From the NCBI GenBank assembly GCA_030528055.1, contig JAUMZQ010000017.1, positions 1 through 41,365 of the forward strand: a DNA stretch of 41,365 nucleotides, written 5' to 3'. Below the pieces are notes generated by a model, which did not search any database, was not told the DNA's origin, and saw only the letters and a list, made by a program, of their open reading frames with translations. Position numbers and translations under genes: made by a program. Below are positions 26,391 to 33,802 of this stretch, piece after piece. The DNA comes from Streptococcus sp. (GTDB taxonomy: Bacteria > Bacillota > Bacilli > Lactobacillales > Streptococcaceae). Within the stretch, counting starts at the first letter, position 1. Every line of letters begins with the position of its first letter.

Positions 26391-27663
26391 TTAGGAGATA
26401 CTCTTTTAAATGAGGAAGAACTTCTTCTATATGCTCGTACTTGATTTTAGCATACTGATAGGGACACACCCCCATATAACTTTGTTCAAAAAAATCAAGA
26501 GGAAGACCGCTGTGCTTAAGAGAACTCACGGAGGAAAGAGGACGTATATCCAGTAAGATACCGTCTAAGACGATGTCATAAGAAAGAGGGATTGGATATT
26601 GCTTTAGTAGCTGATGTATTTTCTTTTCTTGCTCTTCATGTATATGTAATAAAGCCAATCGATTTTTTTCAAACATTTGATTATCAATGTACAAAGACAG
26701 GGCTTTTTGCATAATCAAATTGCTATCATAATCCACCGTACTTTTATAAGCAACAAAAGTCGATTTGATCGCAGGCGGTAGTATCAAAGAAGTTATTCTT
26801 AAAGCTGGGAACAAACTAGTGGAAAAAGATTTGATATAGATAACATGATTGCTATCGTCCAAATAGTGAAAAGTTAATTCCCTTTTACTATCAAAATCTG
26901 ATAAATAATCATCTTCTATAATATAGACATCATAGCATTTTGCTAGCTGAATAATAGCTTCTTTTTCTTTACGGTCATAGGAGTGCCCCAAGGGGTAATG
27001 AAAACGTGGGATAGTATAGAAAAACTTGATGTTGCCCGTCCGAAAAATCTGTTCCAATTCTTTTAAGTCAATTCCTTGTTTGTTTCGTTCAATTGTTTGA
27101 TAGGGCAACCGTTGAGTTAAGAGTAAGTTATTCATACGATGATAAGTTGGTTGTTCTACTAAGATATTGTTCTTTTGGTTTGGGAATTCAATCTGAGATA
27201 GAATATAAAGTGCCTGTTGAGTTCCAGAGGTCAACACTAGATTATCTAACTTGGTATAAACAGCAGTATCTAAAAGAAGCTGTTGAACAGATTTTCTTAA
27301 TTCTTCTAGTCCTTCCTGTTGAGGATAGTAATTGAACAAATAGTTTTCTCTTCCGATTAGAGTTTCATTAATGCAAAGTCGAAAATCTTCATAAGCCTGA
27401 TAGCGATCTTGAGTTAAGTTCAATTCTAAATCTTGTTTTTCTTCTTTTTTTTGCTCTAAAACATAATAGCCACTTTTGGGAACAGCGTAGATATATTTTT
27501 GGTATTTTAGTTCTGTTAATGCTTTTTGAGCTGTATCTTTACTACATTGAAAGTCAGTAGCAAGTTGACGAACAGAGGGAACTTTTTCTCCTGTTGTTAG
27601 CTTGCCTTTTTTTATATCCTTGATGATAGCAGAAATAATTTGTTGGTATTTTACGATTGTCAT
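26383..27663 (-). CDS. pdxR: MocR-type (GntR/aminotransferase) regulator, PdxR-like
   Basis: The roughly 426-residue protein has an N-terminal GntR winged helix (about 5-70, GEKVPSVRQLATDFQCSKDTAQKAL) fused to a fold-type I aminotransferase domain. That domain includes LTSGTQQALYIL, YTIPRFHYPLG and the PLP-lysine region YIKSFSTSLFPALRI. MocR regulators sense pyridoxal phosphate. Divergence from a pyridoxal kinase gene and an ECF S component identifies it as a PdxR. In S. mutans a PdxR beside pdxK and pdxU activates B6 salvage when the vitamin is scarce. The start at 27663 is chosen over the ATG 15 bases earlier because GGGGA then lies upstream. Confidence 0.88.
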   Translation of the reverse strand: MTIVKYQQIISAIIKDIKKGKLTTGEKVPSVRQLATDFQCSKDTAQKALTELKYQKYIYAVPKSGYYVLEQKKEEKQDLELNLTQDRYQAYEDFRLCINETLIGRENYLFNYYPQQEGLEELRKSVQQLLLDTAVYTKLDNLVLTSGTQQALYILSQIEFPNQKNNILVEQPTYHRMNNLLLTQRLPYQTIERNKQGIDLKELEQIFRTGNIKFFYTIPRFHYPLGHSYDRKEKEAIIQLAKCYDVYIIEDDYLSDFDSKRELTFHYLDDSNHVIYIKSFSTSLFPALRITSLILPPAIKSTFVAYKSTVDYDSNLIMQKALSLYIDNQMFEKNRLALLHIHEEQEKKIHQLLKQYPIPLSYDIVLDGILLDIRPLSSVSSLKHSGLPLDFFEQSYMGVCPYQYAKIKYEHIEEVLPHLKEYLLTT

Positions 27664-27696
27664 AAGAACTGTCCCCATACAGATGGTTTTTTATTT

Positions 27697-27726
27697 ATTG
27701 TAACTTATTTTTAATTACTTTACAAT
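27697..27726. promoter_or_regulatory. pdxK promoter and candidate PdxR operator
   Basis: TTGTAA (27698-27703), a 17-bp spacer and TACAAT (27721-27726) form the pdxK promoter. The same bases form an inverted repeat, ATTGTAA, 16 bases, TTACAAT, so a dimer bound there would contact both promoter boxes. It lies in the only gap between the divergent pdxR and pdxK. Confidence 0.6.
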
Positions 27727-27754
27727 AGAAATCATAGATAGGAAAGGAGTGGAA

Positions 27755-28612
27755 ATGAACCCTGAGAAGATTATTTTAGCAAGTGACATCTCTGGAATTG
27801 GCAAAGTTGCTGTAACAGCGACTTTACCACTGTTTGCAATTTGTCAATTAGAAGTAGCAGTCCTCCCCACAGCTTTATTGTCATCTCATACAGGTGGTTT
27901 TCCAAATGTTTATGTAGAAGACTACCAAACTGGTATGAAATCTTTTTTAGCTCAATGGAAAAACTTAGACTTGAATTTTTCTGCTATGGTCATAGGCTAT
28001 TGTAAATCTGCTTCTCAACTGGAACAATTACTTTCTTTTAGTAGGCAAAAACAATTAGATATAATTGTAGATCCGATTATGGGAGATCAAGGAACACTAT
28101 ACAAAGGTTTTGATGACGATTATGTTGAAGCCATGAAAAGAGTTTGCCAGCAGGCTACTATTATTTTTCCAAACTTAACTGAAACTTGTCTGTTATTAGG
28201 TCTACCTTATGGAGAAGATGGCTTATTAAAAAATGAACTAAGAGGACTAGCTCAAAAATTAGCTGATTTAGGTCCAAAGATTGTTTGTATAACTGGTTTG
28301 AAATTAGAGGATAATCAGATTGGTCTTGTTTATTTTCATTCGGAGAAAAAGACTTTTCATCTATTTTCCCATACATTATTTCCAGTTCATTTTTTTGGAA
28401 CAGGAGACATTTTAACTGCTCTACTTACAAGTAGTTTCGTACAAGGTATTGATTTTATGAAATCCATACCGATTATATTAAACTTTATCGAAAAAAGTTT
28501 AGCGACCACCTTAGAGTTGAAAATAGATATTCAGCAAGGTATTTATTATCAACCTCATTTAGGAGAACTTTTTAATCAATTTCAACAATTATTGGAGGAA
28601 AAAAATGAATAA
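27755..28612 (+). CDS. pdxK: Pyridoxal/pyridoxine kinase
   Basis: The 285-residue ribokinase-fold enzyme phosphorylates B6 vitamers. ASDISGIGKVAVTATLP at the start, DPIMGDQGTLY in the middle (metal and substrate loop) and FGTGDILTALL (anion hole and catalytic Asp) are characteristic. The start at 27755 is used rather than the GTG six bases earlier because AAAGGAG (27743-27749) overlaps that GTG. It overlaps the ECF gene by 8 bases. A ThiD-type hydroxymethylpyrimidine kinase is unlikely given the PdxR neighbour. Confidence 0.9.
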   Translation: MNPEKIILASDISGIGKVAVTATLPLFAICQLEVAVLPTALLSSHTGGFPNVYVEDYQTGMKSFLAQWKNLDLNFSAMVIGYCKSASQLEQLLSFSRQKQLDIIVDPIMGDQGTLYKGFDDDYVEAMKRVCQQATIIFPNLTETCLLLGLPYGEDGLLKNELRGLAQKLADLGPKIVCITGLKLEDNQIGLVYFHSEKKTFHLFSHTLFPVHFFGTGDILTALLTSSFVQGIDFMKSIPIILNFIEKSLATTLELKIDIQQGIYYQPHLGELFNQFQQLLEEKNE

Positions 28613-29162
28613 ATCACTATTTAGCTTACGATCAATGGCAGAAATTAGTTTATATGCGACTCTTATCTTTCTGAGCATTCAAGTGCTGAAAATTCCCACA
28701 GGTGGTAGTCAGTTTATCCATTTCGGAAATGCTATGGTGGTTGTTGGGTGCTTACTTTTTGGAAGTAAAAAAGGAGCCTTTGCCGCTGCGATTGGTCTAG
28801 GAATTTACGATATACTGAATGGTTACGTTTCGGTGGTTGGAATTACTATTTTAGAGTCTTTAATAGTGGCTTTCGTTATCTATGTATTGTATGAAAAAAC
28901 ACTCCATTCAAAAGATAATATAAAAAATGTTATTTTTGTAGCAGTTATAGCTGCCATCACTAAAATTATTTTAAATTTAATAAAATATACTTTAACTGGC
29001 GTATTTGTCGGTAATCTTAGTATTGATGTTTCTTTTGGCGCTGCAGTCTTAAAAATTATTGGTACCTACGGTTCAAGTCTTGCAACAGTTATTGCAGTTC
29101 CTATTTTGTATCCTATACTTAAGTCAGTTTTTTCAAATTTAAAAAATGCTAAAACACTGTAA
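28605..29162 (+). CDS. pdxU: ECF transporter S component, probably for vitamin B6
   Basis: The 185-residue membrane protein has about five to six hydrophobic helices and the S-component pattern (SLRSMAEISLYATLIFLS, then QFIHFGNAMVVVGCLLFGSKKGAFAAAIGLGIYD in outline). It would bind the vitamin and use the shared EcfAA'T energising module encoded elsewhere. Context with pdxR and pdxK points to pyridoxine or pyridoxal. A GGAGG ribosome site lies inside the end of pdxK. Confidence 0.85.
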   Translation: MNKSLFSLRSMAEISLYATLIFLSIQVLKIPTGGSQFIHFGNAMVVVGCLLFGSKKGAFAAAIGLGIYDILNGYVSVVGITILESLIVAFVIYVLYEKTLHSKDNIKNVIFVAVIAAITKIILNLIKYTLTGVFVGNLSIDVSFGAAVLKIIGTYGSSLATVIAVPILYPILKSVFSNLKNAKTL

Positions 29163-29183
29163 TAAACGATAAAGAACGTATAT

Positions 29184-29233
29184 AAAAAAGCTACTGTTTC
29201 CTTTTAATAAGGATAAAATTAGTAGCTTTTTTT
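29184..29233. terminator. Bidirectional terminator between pdxU and hemolysin III
   Basis: AAAAAAGCTACT and AGTAGCTTTTTT pair around a 25-nt loop, with A and T runs on both flanks. Confidence 0.8.
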
Positions 29234-29248
29234 GTAAAATATTTTTTA

Positions 29249-29899
29249 TCATTTCATAAAAAAGATAATAGCTAGATACTGTAGTGCAGAGGCAGCCAAT
29301 ATAAAGAGATGCCAAATCATATGAAAGTAAGGTTTCTTTTGGGCATAAAATCCAGCACCAACGGTATAACACAGTCCACCAGCTAGCATTAATCCCCAGA
29401 AAACAGGACTGGTTTGTCCAATGATTTGTGGAATAATAAATACAACTAGCCATCCCATGATCAGATAAAGTGCCAAACTGAATTTTTCATTAACTTTTTT
29501 AGCAAAAATCTTATAAAGAATACCAAAAATAGTCGTTCCCCATTGGATAATGATGATTAGATATCCTTTCCAATCATTCATAAGTGACAGAACAACAGGA
29601 GTGTAACTGCCTGCGATAGCGATGTAGATCATACTATGGTCTATAATTCGCAAAATAAATTTGTGAGTGGAACCATAGGACATAGAATGGTAGATGGTTG
29701 AAGATAAAAACATCAGAAAAAGGCTAATGACGAATATTGAAGTTCCGATTGACGATACCAAACCATGTTCTTCATAACTATAAATAGCAGAAAAAGGTAA
29801 TAAAACGAGAGCCAGAACAGATCCGACTGCGTGGGTCACAGCATTGGCTATTTCTTCCCCAAACGAAAGCCGTTTACTTAGTTTTAGTGAGTGATTCAT
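29249..29899 (-). CDS. Hemolysin III family (PAQR) membrane protein
   Basis: The 216-residue protein has seven hydrophobic helices. It carries the family residues in SFGEEIANAVTHAVGS (Glu and His), SSTIYHSM and a C-terminal HMIWHLFIL, which in PAQR/alkaline-ceramidase-type proteins would coordinate a metal. Members (TrhA/YqfA) affect membrane homeostasis; haemolysis is a historical label. Its start overlaps the DUF1836 gene by 26 bases, so the two are co-transcribed. Confidence 0.9.
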   Translation of the reverse strand: MNHSLKLSKRLSFGEEIANAVTHAVGSVLALVLLPFSAIYSYEEHGLVSSIGTSIFVISLFLMFLSSTIYHSMSYGSTHKFILRIIDHSMIYIAIAGSYTPVVLSLMNDWKGYLIIIIQWGTTIFGILYKIFAKKVNEKFSLALYLIMGWLVVFIIPQIIGQTSPVFWGLMLAGGLCYTVGAGFYAQKKPYFHMIWHLFILAASALQYLAIIFFMK

Positions 29900-30341
29900 T
29901 GGTTTTCTCCTCTTTAGGTTCTTGAATAAAAGATAAAGTCTTTTGATAGAGTTTTACTGTTTGACAAGCTGTTGCAATAATGGGAGCTACTTCATTATTT
30001 TTACCATTCATATAGTCAACAAAATCATTATATAACGCCTTAGAATCGGCTTGTTGGTGTAGTATGTTGAGAGTTGCAGAAATTTCCTGAATGGAAAAAA
30101 CAGTTTTGAGAGTGGTGATAGCAATCAAACGAGCTACTTGTCTACGCTCATATTTTTTCTTAGATGGCTTTGAAATATAACCATGTTTAACATAGTTGTT
30201 AATCATAGATGCCGTCAATTTCTTTTCAGTACTTGATAGGGAAGGAGTGCAAATAGTGTTCACATAAAGTAGCACTTGATCCAAGTAGAGATCAAGAACG
30301 GGTAATTCCTCCCACTTTGGAAAGGGTGGTTGAGTATTCAA
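29874..30341 (-). CDS. DUF1836 domain protein, putative DNA-binding regulator
   Basis: The 155-residue protein matches the DUF1836 pattern, with LPVLDLYLDQVLLYVN, LTASMINNYVKHGYISKPSKKKYERRQVARL and a helical C-terminal part. The central segment resembles a MerR-type recognition helix with wing (MINNYVKHGYI, KKKYERRQVARL), so DNA binding is plausible. It overlaps hemolysin III and has a palindrome over its promoter, which fits autoregulation. Confidence 0.8.
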   Translation of the reverse strand: MNTQPPFPKWEELPVLDLYLDQVLLYVNTICTPSLSSTEKKLTASMINNYVKHGYISKPSKKKYERRQVARLIAITTLKTVFSIQEISATLNILHQQADSKALYNDFVDYMNGKNNEVAPIIATACQTVKLYQKTLSFIQEPKEEKTNESLTKTK

Positions 30342-30358
30342 GTTATCACCTCTTTGTT

Positions 30359-30406
30359 ATCTAGTTTTTATAACTAGATGTTATCATCTTTGTAAAAAAA
30401 AGTCAA
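30359..30406 (-). promoter_or_regulatory. DUF1836-hemolysin III promoter with palindromic operator
   Basis: On the minus strand: TTGACT (30401-30406), a 17-bp spacer and TAACAT (30378-30383) preceded by TGA. A perfect 8-bp palindrome, ATCTAGTT, 5 bases, AACTAGAT (30359-30379), overlaps the end of the -10 and the expected transcript start. Binding there would block initiation. Confidence 0.65.
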
Positions 30407-30437
30407 GAAAAGATTAGAATCTCGTAAAAAAATTTGA

Positions 30438-30443
30438 TATACT
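30438..30443 (+). promoter_or_regulatory. yaaA -10 box, leaderless geometry
   Basis: TATACT preceded by TGA lies 6 bases before the yaaA ATG at 30450. No ribosome site fits between or before. Confidence 0.6.
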
Positions 30444-30449
30444 GGTAGA

Positions 30450-31181
30450 ATGAAAATATTAATCCCAACTGCTAAAGAACTGAATCTAAATACAAGTTCA
30501 AGTTCTTCAAATGCTATGACAAAAACAACTCAACTTATTGTGGAAGAATTGGTTTCCTATTCCATTGAAGAATTGCAAAAATTATATAAAATATCGTCTG
30601 CGCGTGCAAAAATTGAATACAATCGCTTGAAAGATATTGTTCAAGAGCAAGCATTATACTATCCAGCCTTGTATCTTTTTGATGGCTTGATGTATCGTCA
30701 TATTAAAAGAGAAAACTATTCCAAACAAGAAAAAAGATATATAGAAAAAAATCTTTTTATCACATCAGCACTCTATGGTGTTATTCCAGCACTAGAAAGG
30801 ATTGCCCCGCATCGGCTGGATTTTATGGTTTCCATGAAATTATCTGGGAAAAATTTAAAAATCATTTGGCGAGAGGCTTACAATCAAAAACTAGAAAATG
30901 AAAATCTTATTTTTTCACTTTTATCAAGTGAATTTGAGACGGTATTTTCAAAAGAAATTAGGAATAAATTTATTCGGTTTAAATTTTTAGAAGAAAAAGA
31001 AGAAACACTCAAAATGCATTCTACTATTTCTAAAAAAGCAAGAGGAGAATTTTTAACCGCTTTGATTGAAAATCAAGTGGAAAAACTGGAGGAAATAAAA
31101 CAATTAACATTTGATAATTTTGCTTATCGTCCAGATTTATCAACTGAGAAAGAATTTGTTTTTGTTAAAGTAATTCATTGA
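30450..31181 (+). CDS. yaaA: YaaA family protein (UPF0246, peroxide stress)
   Basis: The 243-residue protein begins MKILIPTAKELN and has SSARAKIEYNRLKD, PALYLFDGLMYRHI and SALYGVIPALERIAPHRLDF, all typical of the YaaA/DUF328 family. In E. coli YaaA limits free iron and DNA damage under peroxide stress, which would be useful in a hydrogen-peroxide-producing streptococcus. It appears monocistronic and leaderless. Confidence 0.9.
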   Translation: MKILIPTAKELNLNTSSSSSNAMTKTTQLIVEELVSYSIEELQKLYKISSARAKIEYNRLKDIVQEQALYYPALYLFDGLMYRHIKRENYSKQEKRYIEKNLFITSALYGVIPALERIAPHRLDFMVSMKLSGKNLKIIWREAYNQKLENENLIFSLLSSEFETVFSKEIRNKFIRFKFLEEKEETLKMHSTISKKARGEFLTALIENQVEKLEEIKQLTFDNFAYRPDLSTEKEFVFVKVIH

Positions 31182-31224
31182 TTTATGAATGCTGTCATTA
31201 GGTTTATGGATTATTTTCTTTTTA

Positions 31225-31233
31225 TGTTATAAT
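31225..31233 (+). promoter_or_regulatory. Extended -10 promoter of the 63-residue gene
   Basis: TGTTATAAT (31225-31233), about 23 bases before the ATG at 31257. Confidence 0.6.
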
Positions 31234-31256
31234 CACTTTGAAAGGATGTGTTTAGA

Positions 31257-31448
31257 ATGAAAGACTACATTATTCAATTGCTATCAGAAAACAGGAAATT
31301 AGAAATTTATTTTTCGACCATGAACTGCATTAAATGTACGAAACTTGTTAAAGATATTGATGAACATAGCATAGAAGTCGTTTCAGGTAATAGTAGTGTG
31401 AGTCATATTATTAATATCGATCAAATATGTTGTATAGAAGTCAGATAA
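31257..31448 (+). CDS. Small hypothetical protein, possible Sm-like fold
   Basis: The 63-residue protein begins MKDYIIQLLSENRKLEIYFST. The ATG at 31257 is used because AAAGGA lies at 31241-31246. After a short helix, the pattern looks like five beta strands (KLEIYFS, IKCTKLVKDID, SIEVVSG, SSVSHIINIDQI, CCIEV), which is the outline of an Sm/Hfq-like barrel. It has a CIKC pair and a CC pair. I do not recognise the family, and the fold is a guess from strand pattern only. Confidence 0.6.
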   Translation: MKDYIIQLLSENRKLEIYFSTMNCIKCTKLVKDIDEHSIEVVSGNSSVSHIINIDQICCIEVR

Positions 31449-31470
31449 GATAGTGAAATTTTTTTAATTG

Positions 31471-31511
31471 AAAGAGCTTAGTACCTATTTAGATGGTTTC
31501 TAGGCTTTTTT
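31471..31511 (+). terminator. Terminator after the 63-residue gene
   Basis: AAAGAGCTTAG and CTAGGCTTTTTT pair (two wobbles) with a further TACC/GGTT stretch inside, ending in T6. Confidence 0.7.
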
Positions 31512-31612
31512 GTTTGTGATTTTTAAAGTTTAAGCACAATGGGAATTATCTTTATAATTTTCCTTATTTTTTCTTTACTTTTTTGTAATTTTGCCGTAAA
31601 ATTATGGCAGAT

Positions 31613-31877
31613 AAGGGAGTGAAAAAAATGTCCACGAAATATACATAAATAGAGGATATTTTCTAAAAAAGTAGACGAAAATAAATGTTCGAATGATTTG
31701 GACCGAACTATGATGGTACTATATTTTTATGCAGTAGACTGAGAGAGGCAACCTTGCATCAAGAAAAAATCAATTTGTGCTGTTAACCGACAATGCAAAG
31801 GTAAGTTAGTTCCATTTTTTGAGGAGGCAAAAATCATTGGCGAAGTTGTAGGGAACTTTGTCTTTGTGAGCATTTAA
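31613..31877 (+). pseudogene. Gene relic in a 380-base gap
   Basis: The gap 31512-31893 has no intact gene. At 31613 a perfect ribosome site (AAGGGAG) and ATG precede a frame of only six codons (MSTKYT, stop). The ribosome site plus start is identical over 20 bases to that of rpsU. Downstream, 31742-31877 is an open stretch whose end reads GKLVPFFEEAKIIGEVVGNF, which looks protein-like but lacks a start. A palindrome, GCCGTAA-aa-TTATGGC, precedes the ribosome site. It is probably a decayed gene; the parent was not recognised. Confidence 0.35.
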
Positions 31878-31893
31878 AAATTAGGGGATTATT

Positions 31894-32418
31894 ATGAAAA
31901 ACTGGAAATTAATTGTTGGTGGTTTTGTCGCTATTATTGTTATTACTCTTGCTGTTTTTGCTTGTATGCCTCAACTTACAAGAGTATTTATTCCTACGGA
32001 ACCTACAGATTTTAAAATACCGAAAATAGCTGTAGAAAGTGATCCTCCAGAACAAGAATCAAGTACAGATAGTTCTTTTTTTGATGATTTAGAGGATACG
32101 GAGAGCTCGGATACCCCACAACTTCCAAAAGGGTTTGATCCAGATAATATTATTGATTTAGGGCAACTTAACAGAGAAGAAAATGGATGGTTGGAATATG
32201 TTGTGGCTATTTTCGTAAAAGAGGATACCGCCTACATTATTGTAAATGATAAATATTTAGATCTTACGGATACCGACAAAAGTGGTATTGTAATTAGTGT
32301 TGGTACGAAGTTTGATTCGTTGTATCCTAAAGAAAAACGCTCCTATAGTTCATATACCTTTACTGTATATGATGAAGCAGGTAATAAGGTTGTATTTGAT
32401 TTTCTTCCAGGTCTGTAG
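31894..32418 (+). CDS. Membrane-anchored hypothetical protein
   Basis: The 174-residue protein has an N-terminal anchor (about 5-26, LIVGGFVAIIVITLAVFA), then an acidic Ser/Asp/Glu/Pro-rich linker (about 50-85) and a C-terminal beta-rich domain (about 95-174). There is no lipobox, so it is probably a single-pass protein with the domain outside. I do not recognise the family. It follows a gene relic and ends in a bidirectional terminator shared with the FMN reductase. Confidence 0.7.
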   Translation: MKNWKLIVGGFVAIIVITLAVFACMPQLTRVFIPTEPTDFKIPKIAVESDPPEQESSTDSSFFDDLEDTESSDTPQLPKGFDPDNIIDLGQLNREENGWLEYVVAIFVKEDTAYIIVNDKYLDLTDTDKSGIVISVGTKFDSLYPKEKRSYSSYTFTVYDEAGNKVVFDFLPGL

Positions 32419-32466
32419 TTATTTTTTGTTCATTAGATATGAGAAAGGTTGATAATGAGTAAATAT

Positions 32467-32500
32467 AAAAAACTTCCTAATTAAATTAAGAAGTTTTTTT
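32467..32500. terminator. Bidirectional terminator
   Basis: AAAAACTTCCTAAT and ATTAAGAAGTTTTT pair around a 3-nt loop, with A and T tracts on both sides. It lies between the hypothetical gene and the convergent FMN reductase gene. Confidence 0.8.
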
Positions 32501-32518
32501 GTCTTACAATTTTTAAAT

Positions 32519-33064
32519 TTAGTTAATAGCTGAAAGTAGTGCTTCAGCTTGTTTATTTAATTGAGTTAAAGTTTCTTCGCTAGCAATAAACTTGCCATCA
32601 ACCCAAGCAGTATCATTTACTTTACTTGTAGTTACAGTATCTACAAAATTTGTACGAATAAATGTTAAGAAAGTACGATAGTCAGCAGCAGTTTGTTCAT
32701 GTCCTCCATTAGCTACGATGGAAACAGTAGTAATTTTTCCATTGAGAGCAGATGGACCAGAAGGGTCTGAAAGGTCAAGAGCACGACTCAACCAGTCGAA
32801 TAGATTTCTGACAGATCCTGGAATAGAGAAATTGTAAACTGGTGAAAAAATCCAGATAGCATCAGCCGCATGAACAGCCTCGCGAGCAGTTGCAACAGTT
32901 GCGGGTGTTGGTACTTCCAAATCCTGATTAAAAACAGGAACCTTTGACCAGTCAAGATAAGATACAGTAGCTTTTCCAGAAAGTACTTTTTCAGCCTGTT
33001 TAGCTAATTGATAATTGAAAGAATCTTGACGGAGAGAACCGACGATAAATAAGATGTTAGATAT
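32519..33064 (-). CDS. NADPH-dependent FMN reductase, apparent ATA start
   Basis: The 181-residue flavodoxin-fold protein has FIVGSLRQDSFNYQLA near the N-terminus (FMN phosphate loop), SPVYNFSIPGSVRNLFDWLSR (FMN and dimer loop) and VANGGHE. The reading frame is open up to AAAGGAG followed by five bases and ATA TCT AAC ATC, exactly where relatives have ATG (MSNILFIVGSLR). The first in-frame ATG is at 32920, which would delete the first 48 residues including the FMN loop. So either ATA is used, or the gene is crippled. It lies downstream of the MarR gene on the same strand. Confidence 0.8.
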   Translation of the reverse strand: MSNILFIVGSLRQDSFNYQLAKQAEKVLSGKATVSYLDWSKVPVFNQDLEVPTPATVATAREAVHAADAIWIFSPVYNFSIPGSVRNLFDWLSRALDLSDPSGPSALNGKITTVSIVANGGHEQTAADYRTFLTFIRTNFVDTVTTSKVNDTAWVDGKFIASEETLTQLNKQAEALLSAIN

Positions 33065-33082
33065 AGTGTCTCCTTTGCTAAG

Positions 33083-33101
33083 ATTGTAACGTCAAAACAA
33101 T
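33083..33101. promoter_or_regulatory. Candidate MarR operator upstream of the FMN reductase
   Basis: ATTGT, 9 bases, ACAAT is an inverted repeat 19 bp long. Its left arm coincides with a TACAAT -10-like hexamer on the minus strand, about 19 bases before the reductase start. The adjacent MarR gene makes it a plausible operator. Confidence 0.4.
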
Positions 33102-33222
33102 ACAAATATACTGTGGAATGAAAGGATTCCTTTTTTAATTTTAACGAAAAATCTATCTTTTATTCAAGAGTTTTCCCTTGTTACCATCAATGTTACAACA
33201 AATATCACTAATTAGCAATTAT

Positions 33223-33669
33223 TTAGCTTAAATTCTTGAAATTTTTTAAAATATGAACGAGATCTTCTTTTTCATTTTTATTTAATACTAGGAGGATTTT
33301 TTGAATATTTTCAATATGTTCTGGTAGAATAGTTTCTATTTTTTGACGTCCTTTTTCTGTTAAAGAAATCAAAAAAGCACGTCGATCATTGGGATCGCAA
33401 GTTCGAACAATCCAGCCATCTCGTTCCATATTTCTAATTACAACGGTCATGTTTCCTGAAGTAGCTAGCATTTTTTCAATCAAATCTTGAATGCGCAGTT
33501 CACCCTTACTATATAGAGTTTCTAAAACGGCAAACTGCGTTGTAGTAAGATTATGCTTTTTAAAAATTTGTGATTCGATAGAACGGATAGTTCTTTCAGC
33601 TTTGTGAAACACAATCATTGTTTTTAAATCTAAAAGGGCTTCACTATTTAAGTTCTCTATTATCTTCAT
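33223..33669 (-). CDS. MarR family transcriptional regulator
   Basis: The 148-residue protein has the MarR winged helix, with LTTTQFAVLETLYSKGELRIQDLIEKMLATSGNMTVVIRNMERDGWIVRTCDPNDRRAFLISLTEKG in outline over residues 40-110. The DxRRxxL wing appears as DPNDRRAFLISLT. It is 158 bases upstream of the FMN reductase on the same strand and probably controls it in response to a redox or electrophile signal. Its own -10 is 6 bases before the ATG, so its mRNA is probably leaderless. Confidence 0.9.
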   Translation of the reverse strand: MKIIENLNSEALLDLKTMIVFHKAERTIRSIESQIFKKHNLTTTQFAVLETLYSKGELRIQDLIEKMLATSGNMTVVIRNMERDGWIVRTCDPNDRRAFLISLTEKGRQKIETILPEHIENIQKILLVLNKNEKEDLVHILKNFKNLS

Positions 33670-33675
33670 AACAAT

Positions 33676-33704
33676 ATTTTACCAATAAGATAGAATAAGT
33701 GCAA
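33676..33704 (-). promoter_or_regulatory. marR promoter, leaderless geometry
   Basis: On the minus strand: TTGCAC (33699-33704), a 17-bp spacer and TAAAAT (33676-33681) preceded by TGG. Six bases separate the -10 from the ATG at 33669. Confidence 0.75.
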
Positions 33705-33790
33705 TAACAATTTATGATTATTGGTTGGAAAAAGATGATTTCTAAAACAATTACTATTATGTATCAGTAGAAAAAAAAGTTAATTTATAG

Positions 33791-33796
33791 TATAAT
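33791..33796 (+). promoter_or_regulatory. ypmB-aspC -10 box, leaderless geometry
   Basis: TATAAT is followed by 6 bases and the GTG start at 33803. No ribosome site precedes the GTG and no alternative downstream start is supported. Confidence 0.65.
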
Positions 33797-33802
33797 GTTC
33801 TA

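Noticed and set aside
32519..32920. FMN reductase as a 133-residue protein from ATG 32920
   Set aside because: This would lose the FMN-binding loop, although the frame is open and homologous up to 33064 with an ideal ribosome site there.
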